Shown here: piece by piece, positions 42,711 through 55,000 of the stretch
Numbering within the stretch: position 1 is the first letter of the stretch
How the letters are laid out: every line of letters starts with the position of its first letter
Source: Scenedesmus sp. ARA3
Lineage: Eukaryota > Chlorophyta > Chlorophyceae > Sphaeropleales > Scenedesmaceae
Reading direction: 5' to 3'
Assembly: GCA_004335835.1 (NCBI GenBank)
Contig: RWJK01001782.1
Location: forward strand, 1 to 61,444
DNA length: 61,444 bases
Program-made: the position numbers and the translations under genes
The notes under the pieces: model-generated
The model's database searches: none
Seen by the model: only the letters and a program-made list of their open reading frames with translations
What the model was told of the DNA's origin: nothing

Positions 42711-44274
42711 TCAATACAGCCGCCCCGCATACGTACTGCGCGGGAAGCGCGCCTGCAGCTCCGGCCACTGCACAAAGAACTGGTCCGCCATCCTGCTGTA
42801 GTACAGGATGTAGCCAGACAGGCTGAGCTTGCGCACACGCGCGATGCTCTCCACGTACAGGATGCGGCAGTCGGACAGCAGTAGCAACCTGCAGGAAAAC
42901 AAGTCAAGATGGGACCGCCTTCAGTACAGCGAGGTGTAAGAATGCCACATCATTTTGAAACAAGATTGCAGTGCTACAGCACACAGCTGGTAAACCAGGA
43001 AACCTTGCTGCAATTACTGACTGTCAGGAACAACACGTTCCCATACATTATAAATTGTGAATACACTTCACGAGCTAGCTGACCCTCCTCAAGGCAGCTC
43101 AGGTAATCCCGGGCCCTGCTGCTTGCATCCTGAGCACACACCTGTTGACAAACGCCATGGCGCAAACTGGTATGCAAGTCCCTGGTCCGTTCACCAGCAC
43201 CTGCAGCAAACGTCATTGCAACAGCGCAGGCACGTCAGCCACTTTCAAAGCTTTACATTCAATTGGCAGATGCAGCACACGAAAGTGTCAGCTGTTTGAC
43301 CGCCGCATGTGCGTCAGAAGCATCCACTGCTGCCAACCGCACCGCTTGCCTGCTGAAGAAGCGACAGCACGGTGCAGCAACTGCACCGGCTGCAGATAAG
43401 CTTGCCAGCTGTCAATGTGGCTTATCTCAGTCTGTCATCTCAAGCATCAGCTGCAGAAGTTCAATCATACGGACTGTAGCTGCTTGGCAGCAGAGTGCTC
43501 ACCAGCTGTGGCCTGTGCCGCAGCACCATGCCCGCTGCAAACAGCAGCGAGTAGAGGGTGGTGAACACTGAGGTGATGTATGACTGGCCCACCTCCCTGC
43601 TGCGTGGGATGACCTCAACTGACACGTCTGCTGGAGTGTCCTGCAAGAGTAGTTGCCAGGCATAGCAAGCAGCAGCAGCAGCAGCAGTGGCACCCTGCTC
43701 AGTGCTGAGCAGGACAAATGCAGCCAGGAAAGGCAACATAATCAAGGCTGGGACAGGGGTGTGTGCATGGGCTATGCTTGCCCTCAACATCCATACGCCA
43801 GGGTACCAAACACCAGTTACAGTAGCAGCATACGCCATATATGTCGATGTACCTTGCACTTGTTGACCGCAGCATCACAGCAGCCTCGCTGTGATGACGT
43901 GAGAACAATGATTGAACTTGTACTGCAGCAAGCCCAGTCTCCAGAGCCCTTAGTAAGCTGATCAGTGTCCAGAGCCACTTGAATCTGTGCAGAGCTGCTC
44001 CTGTTCCTCACCTGGCTACCAGCCCACGTCTGTTCCCTGCTGAGGGCCCTCTTGGCACTCATCTTGTCTGTCTCTGCTGCTACATACACTCTGGGAGAGT
44101 AGAAATCCTTGTCCAGGCCCTCCACAAGCATCAGCATCTCGGCAGTGTGACCACCTGCGGTGAGCCGTGATGATTTAAGTTTGTTTTCTTGAGCAGCAAA
44201 CTGCAGGGGCCTGTGTTGCGGCTGCAGGGGCCTGATCGCCTGTGTCGCTACGCACCAGAGCCCAGCACTATCAT
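42711..44274 (-). CDS. ALG14: ALG14, UDP-GlcNAc transferase membrane subunit
   Basis: ALG14 recruits the catalytic partner ALG13 to the ER membrane; together they add the second GlcNAc to dolichol-PP-GlcNAc in N-glycan assembly. Minus-strand exons: coding up to 44256, then 44154-44012, 43640-43503, 43200-43142, 42888-42711, all in phase. Family motifs in order: MIVLGSGGHTAEM across the first junction, YSPRVYVAAETDKMSAKRA, VIPRSREVGQSYITSVFTTL, RHRPQL, VNGPGTCIP, and the C-terminal ILYVESIARVRKLSLSGYIL with FFVQWPEL. Counted from the Met at 44274 the protein has 178 residues. Most ALG14 proteins have an N-terminal membrane segment first; the frame stays open upstream of 44274 (…LLYITVKPRPLRPAGPVKT) so a further 5' exon is likely and not located. 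Confidence 0.93.
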
Positions 44275-45429
44275 GGTCTTCACAGGCCCTGCTGGTCGCA
44301 GTGGCCGTGGTTTAACGGTGATATATAGTAATCGGAGTACTAAGCATACTATCTGCAGCAGCAGCAGTGCTGCAACCTGGAGCAGCATGTCTGGTTGGTT
44401 GATTGTACTTCACAGCAGCTTGCTGTGCAGTTTGGTCAGGTCTGTACCAAAGAGTGCAGGGCTAGCAGTCCAACCAAGCTAAGTCTGAGTAAGAACCTTG
44501 AGTCCTTTTTTTGGCGACACGGCAACATGGCACGGCTGGCCTGTGTCATGTCGCCAACCGCAAACCCCAAGCCTGCCTAACTTCCTTGTTTCGACCCCCC
44601 ACACAGCCTATTTGGCTGTGAAGTGCCTGGTTTGATGTTGACATTATGTTTTAATTCCGAAGTCAGACCGACAACCAACGGGTGCCTCCGTCACTCAGCA
44701 CAGGAACAGCTGCGGCGTGGTGCATCGCTCTCCAAGACATTTCGTCCAATCACACAAGCAGCAACTGTAACCTCAAGGGACCAGAATCGTCATCAAAGCT
44801 ACTGCGCTGCAAACACGGTGAGCTACGCCCAGCAGCAGCCACTTTTCCGATCAACACACCTAGCTGCTGCCTGTGCCTTAGCCCTCAGGCAGTGTTGGCC
44901 ACCAGCACAGCACATACTGCATACGTGGTGCCTCCCTAAGTGCTGCCCCTTGGCCATGGGCTCACCAACAGCTTGCGGTCACGCAGCTGGCGGTGGACAG
45001 GGACTCAGGCACCACACATCACACCCTGAGCAGTAGCCCCTGTTGCGCTGCAGCACTAGGCACTTGTCCTGCAAGCACCCATGTGCTGCAGTTGGGCTGC
45101 ATCCAGGGCGGCTGTAACAGGCTCCCTGTGGCCGGTCCAGCTGTCCAGCAGACGCATGATGCACAATGCCATGGCATGTGTGCGCCAGCATAGCAGCATC
45201 GTGCGGCAATTGCATGCCTCTCTCAAACTGGCCTAAGAGTGATCCATGGTGGTGGCCCTTGGGGGGACAGACACCTGAGCAACCAGCTATCACCTGCATA
45301 TCACCTCAGTGTGATTCACGCACTCACAGCAGCAGCAGCAGAAGCCCAGGCGCAGGCACCCCACAGCTGCTGGCGCGCACCGCAGATCGCATGCTGCTGC
45401 TCAGGGGACACAGCCAGGGGTGGGGGTTT

Positions 45430-45475
45430 TGGGAGGCCTAGGGTTTTGTGGTAAGGGGCCTCCCAGAACCCTAGT
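45430..45475. repeat. Two interleaved inverted repeats
   Basis: TGGGAGGCC (45430-45438) pairs with GGCCTCCCA (45457-45465), and CTAGGGTT just inside the first arm pairs with AACCCTAG just outside the second. The two pairings overlap, so they are alternatives. Role unknown. Confidence 0.85.
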
Positions 45476-45975
45476 CTCGGGCCTGCAGTAAACCCCATGC
45501 AGGCGCCGAGTCCCACACCTCTGGCATATTTGTCATCACTGCAGCGCTTCACTGCAGGCTGTGCAGTGTTGCTGTATGTCCATCACAGTATAGTTGCTGG
45601 CAGGCAGGGCATCTGCCCTATGTGGTGCAGATTGGCATACTCCACATGGCCCTCAGCTCCATATGCTCTGTCTGACACATTTCCATCTGTCTGCTGTGCA
45701 GGTGTGATGTGCTGCCGACAGCTGCGCACCAACAGCAGCTGCTGCTGGTGTGGCACCAGCATGAGTGCAAGCAGCCCGGCTGCTCAAGCACAGCAACGAC
45801 AGTGCAGCAGGCCTTGCAGTCATGCCCCAGTGGCTACTACCATCAGCAGAAGCGCCAGCAGCAATGGCAGCACTGTTGTGGCTGCTGGATCAGGATGCGC
45901 AGTTGGCAAGCACCTCAGTACACGCAGCATGGTGTGCGGCCATTGCTGGTGGGCACTCAGCTTGACACACCGCTG

Positions 45976-45980
45976 TTACA
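45976..45980 (-). terminator. Candidate poly(A) signal TGTAA
   Basis: About 50 bases after the stop codon of the GT4-type gene, a good distance for a chlorophyte signal. Confidence 0.45.
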
Positions 45981-46027
45981 CCACTTCCAGGCAACCATAC
46001 AGCAATCAGGACCGCAAAACTCATCCG

Positions 46028-46386
46028 TCAAATCCATCGGTTCTGCTGCGCCAGCCAGTCCAGCAGCTGCCGCAGCACCTGGGGGCCATCCTGCAGCACC
46101 ACCTGCTGCGCTGCTGCCTTTGCCGCCCTGCTGTGCTTTTCATACACGCTGCGGCTGCTCAACACCTGCTGCACTGCTGCTGCCCAGGCGTCAACGCACT
46201 GCTGCTGCAGCTGAGGGTACACCCTGTCATGCCAGCAGCACTGGCCTGCCCTCCAAGCAAGCAGCTGCTCCTCTGGGACATGCCACAAGGGCTTGCCAGA
46301 TCTGCCACCTGCAGATGTCTGCTGCTGCTGCTGCTGCTGCAGCAGCAGCTGCAGGTCGTTGCTGCTGCCGTCTGGTGTTGCAGATG

Positions 46387-46418
<32 letters not shown>

Positions 46419-47318
46419 ACCAGATTGTTGCTGCTGTGTGGTGTTGCTGCAGGTGCTGCTGTGGGGAACTGCACGAGGCCTACTGGCAGCACAGCGGCTG
46501 CTGCGCCAGCGGCTGCCTCTGGAAGCGCTCCAGCGTCTGCAACAAGCACTGCAGGCGGTGCACAGCAGCAGCAACACCACAAGCATGTTCACTTCTAGCT
46601 ATGCCATGGTCGCCACTGGGTGGTGCAGCATACAGGATTAGAGCTTGTGCTGCTGCTAGGTGTATGCTTACGAGCTGATCCGGACTACTTGCTGCACACT
46701 GTGCATGGCATGAACGCTGCCCTGGACTTATACATAACACGCAGCCCATTCAGGCTGTGGTTTGATCTGGACTTCAAGTCAAGTTGATGCCTGATACACA
46801 ACACATGTTGACTGGAAGGGACAAGGCCAGGAATGTGCTGCTAGCACTAGCAGCAGCTCTTGGTCAACGATCTGTCATTGCACGTTGGACCCCTCCCACC
46901 TCCTTGACACCCACCTGGCATGCGGCGCAGCATTGCATCCAGCACCATCATGCCTGACGCCAGTTATACTGCTGCGTTGCCCATGCTACGGTAGTACCCT
47001 AGCACTGTTTCAAGGCCAATCCAACTGACACCTACCTGGGATGCCCCGCAGCATCGCGTCCAGCACCACCATGCCAAAAGCTTCCCGCAGCACGCTCGGC
47101 ACCAGCAGCACATCCATGGCCGCCAGCACTCCCTCCACATCCGCCAGCGGCTGCAGCAACTGCACATTGCCAGCTGATGCTGCTGCGCGCTGCATGGCGT
47201 CGTCTGCTGCCACAGCTAGGAAGCGCAGGTGCGGCTGCTGTGCTGCGAGGGCAAAGAAGAGGTCGGAGCCCTTGTCACGGGACAGCTTGAGCATGCCGAT
47301 CACAGGCGGTCGCTGCCA

Positions 47319-47361
<43 letters not shown>

Positions 47362-47956
47362 TTGGCCTGCTGTTGATCTCCTTGCATGTTGCCACGACTC
47401 TGCTGTGCGAGCAACAGCTCCTGTTGCTGCTGCTGCAGTGGTGCCGCTGCTGGTGTGCTGCCAGCATCCTGCTGTCCCCAGATCCTCGCAGCTGCTGCTG
47501 CTCCCAAGTTCGCAAAAGGCCCCTTCCCAAAGGCGCCAAGTGCAGCAGGATGCACCACAAACACACTGCTACGGCCACTGCTGCCAGCAGTGCTGCTGCT
47601 GCTGCTGCTGCCCAGGGGTAGGAGGGGTAGCGCATGTTGCTGCATGTAGTGCGCCACAAATTGCGATACGCACAGCACCCCATCCACCAGCTGCCATGCT
47701 GCAAGGGTATTGATAGTCCTGGGAGCAGTGCCACAAGGCCCAAATGGCAAGTGGTGCAGGTTTTGCACCAGCAGCAGCAGCCTTGGCTGCAAGCTTGCGC
47801 ATTGCTGCTGCTGCTGCTGTTGCTGCTGGGAGTGGGTATGTGAGCTTTGAGTGCTTTGCTGGTGACACACATCATCGTGATGATGATGCTCCAGACGCTG
47901 GGCTAGAGCATACATGAATGGCAATAGCTGTGCTTGCTGCTGCTGCTGCTGCTGCC

Positions 47957-47988
<32 letters not shown>

Positions 47989-48695
47989 TGTTGCTTCTGC
48001 TGCTGCAGTGCGCAGCTGCAGCCAGTACACAGCTGTACTGTAGCTGGCACCATCACATGCTGCAGTCTGTCAGCGTCCAGCAGCACGAGGCACTGTCGGC
48101 CCAGCTGCGCTGCTGCTGTGGCTACTGCCTCTACAAGGGCCGCTGCTGCAGCCTCATCCTTGCTGCTACTACAACTGCTGCTGTTAGAACCAGCTTTTAG
48201 TGCTGAATCTGCAGCTCCTTGCGCGGAACCATTGCTAGCTGTACTGCCTTCAGGTCGTGCCACTACGTTGTACTGAATGCCCTCGCTGGATGTCCATCTG
48301 AGCAGCTCTGGCTGACCTGGCAAACCTGTTGATAGCTGTACTGATTTCAAACTGCCAAGCAGTCCATGTGACAGTGCATGATGCATCACTAGACCCTTCT
48401 GCGCTGTGGTGAAGAGATGCACTTCAAACAAGCCGCTGGCTGCCAGGCTGGCAGCTAGGCAGCTGAAGAGGTGCAAACCTCCAGCAAAGTGTGACTCATG
48501 TGCAACTAATACCTGCTCTTTGACCAGAAGAATGGGTTGCTTGCGTTTCACAGGAGCATCTGGCTGCGGTGGCATATCTGCTGCTGCTGCCGCTGCTACT
48601 GCTGCCAGGTTGGCGAGTACGTGGTCCAAATGCGGGTGGAAGCTGATACCGGGTGTGACGTGGGTTGCAGTTAATTCAACACATAAAACAAACAT
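46028..48695 (-). CDS. GT4-type (GT-B fold) glycosyltransferase
   Basis: A 726-residue retaining glycosyltransferase of the GT-B/GT4 type, from minus-strand exons 48695-47036 and 46548-46028, joined in phase. The first exon has an N-terminal Rossmann-like start (HFAGGLHLFSCLAASLAAS), an acceptor-side segment VDGVLCVSQFVAHYMQQHAL, and the donor-site half IGMLKLSRDKGSDLFFALAA, NVQLLQPLADVEGVLAAMDV and LLVPSVLREAFGMVVLDAML. The EAFG motif is the E-x7-E-type donor site of the family. The junction gives RGIPVLVADAGALPEAA, the usual continuation. Long Gln/Ala/Ser runs are inserted between the two lobes and in the tail. Donor sugar and acceptor cannot be read. Its start ATG is 323 bases from the SERAC1 start on the other strand, so the two may share a promoter. 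A donor copy lies at 46915. Confidence 0.85.
46910..46955 (-). repeat. Donor copy of the glycosyltransferase exon 1 end
   Basis: Repeats about 40 bases of the exon end with GT donor, 121 bases downstream of the real donor at 47036. Confidence 0.82.
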
Positions 48696-49018
48696 AGCAC
48701 AGTTGTTATACGCCGCGGACAGAGGCGAACGCCAGAGCGTTACAAGGTGCTTGCGTGGACCTACCTACCACGCCTGTCACAGCGTCTGTTCTCCTGGCTG
48801 TTGGATAAGTTGTTAGCAGATTGCTTGTTTCAGTTGACTTGTGACCGTTGTATGTGCACGGCTTCGTAGGAGAGTTGGCAGCAACAACAATAGGTGCAGG
48901 TTGTTGAGAAGGGTGGCCGCTGCTTCGCTTGCAAACATGCGTGCACGATTGTTTCGATGAACTCGAAAGCTTGGCGGATTGACTGCACAGTCTGGCTATC
49001 AAGGGGACAGCAAGCATC
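48696..49018. promoter_or_regulatory. Short divergent promoter region
   Basis: Only 323 bases separate the start codons of the GT4-type gene (leftward) and the SERAC1-like gene (rightward). The interval is therefore a likely bidirectional promoter plus both 5' UTRs. No TATA or other box is confidently seen. Confidence 0.55.
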
Positions 49019-52000
49019 ATGCAGCAGTGCTGGAGGCATGCCAGCACTGCTGCTGTGAACAGTGCAGCAAAGCAAGGCAGGCATCGCAAATGGCTGTGGG
49101 CAGGAGCCGGTGTTGCTGGAATTGGCGTGCTGAGCAGCACTGTCGTGCCACAGCAGCAGCAGCATGGCTCAGGTCCCGCGGACATGGTGAGGATATTCTC
49201 CTGCAATGCTGAAGTAGTGCATGCATATGATGCGCTTGCAGTACACCAACCGTTCAACAGCACATGTGAAAAGAAGAAGTATGATGACTGGGAAGCTGCA
49301 GAGCATGGTGTGACATGCTCTGCAGTACATTGTGCATTGTCAGGCTGCACCCAGGTGCACAAGCTGGTCCTACAAATGCAGCCCTTTGTTCACCTGCTCA
49401 TATGCAGCCTGTGTCACTCCACCACCGTAAGCCGTTATATGGTCACATCTCAGAAGCAGTGCTGCAATAGCCTTTCGCATTGTTCTTTGCCTTGCGTGTC
49501 CCATATGCTGACACAGCAACGTCTGTGCTTGCAGGAAAACCCCCAGCAGCCCACTTCAGCTCTGGGCTTCCTGCAGCAGCAGCTCTCCAGAGCAGCCTCA
49601 GCCCTCTGGCCAGCCACCAGCAGCAGCAAGCAGCAGCAGCCAGACAGCCCGTCTTTTGCGTCCGAGGCACTCGCAAAAGCTCGTGCCACATCGGCTCGAT
49701 GGCTGGCACAATGGGCAGAGGATTCGGAAGCAAGAGAGGCACTGTTGGCTTTCGGCAGCCGCCGTTTGTTGGACTTCTTGATTGACACAGCAACAGAAGA
49801 CCCATCGCCTGAGCAGGCACATGCGGAGCAGGCGCTGTGTAATTTCTTAGCAGGTGAGGGCGTTGCCGTGCTGCTGACTGCTGCTGGCCTCTGGTGTGCT
49901 GTGCTTTTCAAATGCATCACAACGCCCATCAGCTTGGGCCGCAGCATGTTGACCTGCACAGCAGCAGAATACACCGCAGCTGTCCAACACTGTTCAGTGT
50001 CCGTGGCATACAGCCTGCCTGTGCACATTGTCAAACACCTCCAACTCCCCGCTGTTGCAGGGCACCACACCTGCAGCAGGCTGTTGGCGCGGCCAGGTGC
50101 TGTGCCGCGGCTGCTGCAGCATGTGGCCAGCAACCTGTGCACAGCTTCAAACTTTTCCTGTCTGTACTTGCTGCTTGCAGGACACCACACCTGCAGCAGG
50201 CTGCTGGCGAGGCCGGGTGCTGTGCCACGGCTGCTGCAGCATGTGGCCAGTGGCAAGGCTTCAGAGGAGCTGGTAGCAGCGCTGCATGACGTTATTAACA
50301 CGAGAGGCGCTGACTTCAAGCAGCAGGGGCTGCGGGAGGAGGATGGGCAGGAGCTGATTGGCATGCTGGGCGGGCGGCAGGGCCAGCAGGTGGGTGCCTG
50401 GCGGTGTTATGCAGAGCAGAGCAGAGCAGGGTGCAGAAGACTTCATGCAGTGCAGAGTATAAAGGACACTCACCGAGTGACATTACTGACGTGCAGACAA
50501 TACCAATGCACACACCTGCCGGCAGATACGCCGCTCAACGAGTGACTTGTCGTTCTCGTGTCGCGGCACAATCCACTGCTGCTGCTGGTGCTTGTGACGC
50601 AGGTCCAGGGCCTGGCGCTGCAGTTCCTCACTGCCTGGGCAGCAGCAGGTCAAGCGCAGGCGCGGCTGCTGTCTCAGCAGGGCCTGGCGCCCGCCCTGGG
50701 GCTGCTGGCCATGGATGCAGTGGCACAGGGGGAGGCAGGCAGGGGGCTGCAGGCAGCAGTGTGCAGGTAAGCAGGCTGGGTTGTGCAGAGAGCCTTGTGT
50801 GAAGGAATGCAGCTGCATCAACGTGGTTGGACGTTGGGCATGGCAAGCAAGCGTGGCTGGCCATGGATGCAGTGGCACAGGGGGAGGCGGGCAGGGGGCT
50901 GCATGCAACAGTGTGCAGGTGAAAACCACAACTGCAGGGTTGTGTTGTGGAGAATCACAACTGTGCTGTTTGGCAGCATGCCAGTTGCAATGGCGTATGC
51001 ATGCATGCATGTCTGGTGTTGGAGGCGGAAGCGAGCATAGGCATGGCAGAGAGCTGCAGGCAGCAAGGGCTATTGCTCCTGCAGCCCCGTTGTGCTCACT
51101 AGAGTCACTTACTATAGCTGTTATGCTGGCGGTGTTGTGATTGCTGTCGTAGGCTGCAGCGCGTGCTGCTGTCCCAGCAGGGTGCTGTATCTGACGCTGA
51201 GTTGGCGGGCTGGATGCAGCCGCTGCTGTTCATGGCAGCAGACGCGGCAGCAGCAGCAGCAGCGGCAGCAGCGGGCGCCGGCAAAGGCATCATTGCCCTC
51301 TCCACTCCTCTCCCAAGCGCTGCACAAGACAGCAGCAGAGGGAATGCGGCAGCAGCAGCTGCAGGATCTGGTGGTGGTGTGCTGGGGCTGGCTGCTGGGG
51401 CTGATGACCTGGCGCTTGCTGACTCAGCAATGACCACACTGGCGGCTGCAGTGGTGGCTGGAGGGCCGGAAGTGCGGGTGAGGGTTAGCATGCACAGCAC
51501 GCAAAGATCGGATGTGGTAGTATTGCAGCTGCACACGTGCTGGGAAGCACAACGCAGCTGCTGTGCCTGCTGTGCTTGCAGAAATGCTGAAATGCTTGCG
51601 TGCATGATGGCAGACCTTGCTTGCTATGGCCGAGCTTGCGCACTAGCATACTGGCTGCTGCTGATTTGGCAGGCATCATGTGTATCTCCATGCCATGGGC
51701 AGCAGCTATCTTTCAGATGTGATACTCGGCTTCAGGACTGCTTCTGCCACACTGCACTGCTTGCACTCATTCTGTGTGCTGTCACCCTTTCCACTGCTGT
51801 GCAGGCTGCATCGCGGGGCCTGCACCTGCTGCCCACCCTCGACTGCCTAGCCCTGTCACCCGACCCAGCCATGAAATCACGAGCAGCAGCAGCACTGGCA
51901 GCACTCGTAACAGCTGGCCTCATCGAATCAGAAGAGGCCCGCACCAGGTGGCGGGACATGCTACTGGGTTGGCTGATTAGCAGCACAGCCAGTACACTCA

Positions 52001-55000
52001 AGAAACCACCAAGTGCCAGCAGCAGCAGCAGCAGCAGCAGTGCGGAGGAGGAGGAGGAGGACGGCAGCTGGTTCCTGAGCAGCTGGTTCAAGGGCAGCAG
52101 CAGCAGCAGTGAGAAGGAGGGTGGAGACGGTGCTGATGCGGCTAATGCGGCGCTTGCACGGTCCTGCGTGGCTGCATTGAGAGGTGGGTCAGCGGTACAC
52201 AGCAAGAGACACATGCTATCATGGTGCAGCTATTTGTGTGGCGCTTATAGGGTCAGGTTGTCTGGTGTTGAGTGTTCAGCAGCTGATCTGGCAGCGGTGG
52301 TCAAATCTCGTCACGCAGGCAGTGTTGCTTCTGCAGGCGCACACTGCTGTCACCAGCGTTTTTGCTTCTACGTCTGCCCCGGCCCACTGCACGATGCGCT
52401 GTGCTCTCTGTCTCTGCTGTCACTCATCACCTGCTGCTGCGCTGCTGCTGCCTGCCTGTAGCCCTCTCCCAGGAGCCAGGCCCAGCAGGGCTGTCTGTCA
52501 CGCAGCTCTGGCTGTCGCGCCTGCTGCTGCAGCTGTCAAGCCGCGTGGCAGCATACACCAGCATCACTACGCTAGCTCCAACAGCAGCACTAGCAGCACC
52601 AAGCAGCAGCAGCAGCAGCAATAGCAACGGTGGCAGCAGCATTCTGCGGCGTGCACTGCCGAGTGCGCTTGCAGACTCACCACCAGCTGCTGCAGCTGGA
52701 GTCAACTCTGCTGGTTCAGCTCCAGAGTTTGCAGCCGCAGACGCTGCTGCTGCTGCTACTGCTGGCCCTGGCAGCCAAGGCTTGCCAGGCTCCCAAGCAG
52801 ACACATCAACTGCTAGCCCGACCACCGCAGATGCTGCACGCAAAGCAGACTCTGAAGGCCTTGGTGGTGGCACTGCTGCAGCCAGCTTGGGTTATGAGCT
52901 TTCTGCTGGACTCAGCAGCAGCAGCAGCAGCAGTATCAGCAGTGGCAGCAGCTGGTGGGGCTTAGGTGGCCGCTGGTGGTGGTGGGGCAGCAGCAGCCCC
53001 AGCAGCAGCGGCTCCGCACCCCTGGGCCCCCACTCGCCGCCAAATAACGTTAGTAACAACATTACTGACAATGTCTGGAGCCAGCTGGAGGCTGCAAAGG
53101 CGGCTCACTGGCGCGATGCTGCTCCGGTGACGCCTGCATATGCCAGGTCAGCAGCAGAGGAGCTTAAAGCAGCGAGCTTGGCTATGCTGAGTAGCTGGCA
53201 GGCTGCAGCGCAGCAGCTGGCGCTGCCGAGTGACTTGATGCCGGGCATGTTTGCGCCGGCGGTTGTTGAGGCGTACCCTGCTGCTGCGCGCGTGGTGGAC
53301 TACTCGGTGGCACAGCAGCGCACCACACACGTGATGGAGGTGGGTGAAAGGAGGAAAAGCCGCTGAACCCCGCACATGGATCTTGATGCATGAGCTTGCG
53401 TCGAAGCAGTCGGGACTTACTGTGCGTCTTGTACCACAGCGCGTGCGCAAGGCAGGCCTGGCTGCTGGCGCCCCGCGCATCAAATGCACACACATGCACT
53501 GTCACAGCCATCTCCCTGCCACACAGTGTCGACCTGACGCTTCCTCCTTCCTGGTGCTGCTGCTGCTGCTATAACATGTTATTCCTTCAGCTGTTGGCAG
53601 CTGTTGTTGCTGACGACCCTGCCAAGCAGGCCTGGCTGCTGGCTGCCGGCAACTTGCCCATCATCACTCACCTGACATTCTTCTTCTGCTGCTGCCACTG
53701 CTGCTGCAGCTGCTGGCTGCTGTTGTGGCTGAAGACCCCACCAAGCAGGCCTGGCTGCTGGCTGCCGGGATCCTGCCTATCATCACTCACCTGACATTCT
53801 TCTTCTGCTGCTGCCACTGCTGCTGCAGCTGCTGGCTGCTGTTGTGGCTGAAGACCCCACCAAGCAGGCCTGGCTGCTGGCTGCCGGCATCCTGCCTATC
53901 ATGGAGCGGCTCGTACTGCATGCTGATGCAGGCCTAGACCCTGAGGGCTTTGTGGCCAAATACAGCAGCAGCAGCAGCAGTGGGAATGCAGATGGCAGCA
54001 GTGGGGATGCAGGTGGTGGTGGGGGTGAGGGTGGCGATGGTAGTGGCAGTGGGTTGAGTTTGAGTGCCCGCATTGGGCGGGGGCTGTGGGGCTGGGGCGG
54101 CAGCAGCAGCAGCAGTGGGGCAGATGCTGCAGCCAGTGACAATGACAAGCAGCTTGACACAAGGATATTGACTCACAGCAGCGGCACTGACATTTCGACT
54201 TTGGGTGACAGCAGCAGCACTGAGCATCCTGCTGTGGCAGCAGACACTAGCAGTGCTGCAGACAATGACCAGCAGCAGCAGCAGCAGCGGCAGCACCAGC
54301 TCTGGGTTCCTGTTCATTATGAGTGTGAATTTGGTTGTGAGCTTCACAGCAATGTGAAGAGCTGGCGAGACAGTGACAGCACTGAAACAGCTGCAGCAGC
54401 AGCAGCAGCTGCAGGCAGCAACGGTGCAGCGCTACGCACCTTGCTGGCTTCTGGTGGACCCTTGACAAAGTTCAAAGCAGCAGCACTCAGCCCCCAGAGC
54501 AGCAGCAGCAGCAGTGACCAGGCAAGCAGCGACGCAGGAAACGATACGGGCAGCTCAGCTCAGCGGCAGCAGCAGCAGTCCAAATCGTCGCAGCAGCAGC
54601 AGCCGCCGGTGCCACCTGCCATACTCATGGAGTTTGCGCAGGGTGCAGCCAGCTGGGACCTGAACCCCACCAACACCCCAGACCCTGCGGCCGACGCCGC
54701 AACAGCCATAACAGCAGCAGCAGAGGAGCACCCAAGCTGGGTTGATGGTGAGGGCTTAGGGTTCTTGTGCCTGCAGCGGCAGGTGGCAAGGCTCCTAGGG
54801 ATGCTTGCGCTACAGCCAGCAGCAGCAGGACAGCTGGCAGGTGCGGCACAGGAGTTGCCTGGAGGGGCCCTTGGGGTTTTAGGGCTGCTGGGGAATGCGC
54901 TAAACCCCATTCGGCCAGGCAGTAGGCCCCAGACGCAGGGGCTGCTGCTGCAGCAGGGTCGGCAGCACGGCAGCAGCAGTGCGGGTAGTGGCAGCAGCAG

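Larger units (their letters stand above)
44275..46027. other. Upstream of ALG14 / downstream of glycosyltransferase
   Basis: About 1.75 kb, probably holding the missing ALG14 5' exon. Nested inverted repeats occur at 45430-45475 (TGGGAGGCC with GGCCTCCCA, and CTAGGGTT with AACCCTAG). A minus-strand TGTAA is at 45976-45980. No separate gene is recognised. Confidence 0.45.

Noticed and set aside
54860..54910. GGGTTTTAGGG-like stretch as interstitial telomere repeat
   Set aside because: A single occurrence inside a SERAC1 coding exon; no tandem telomere array.
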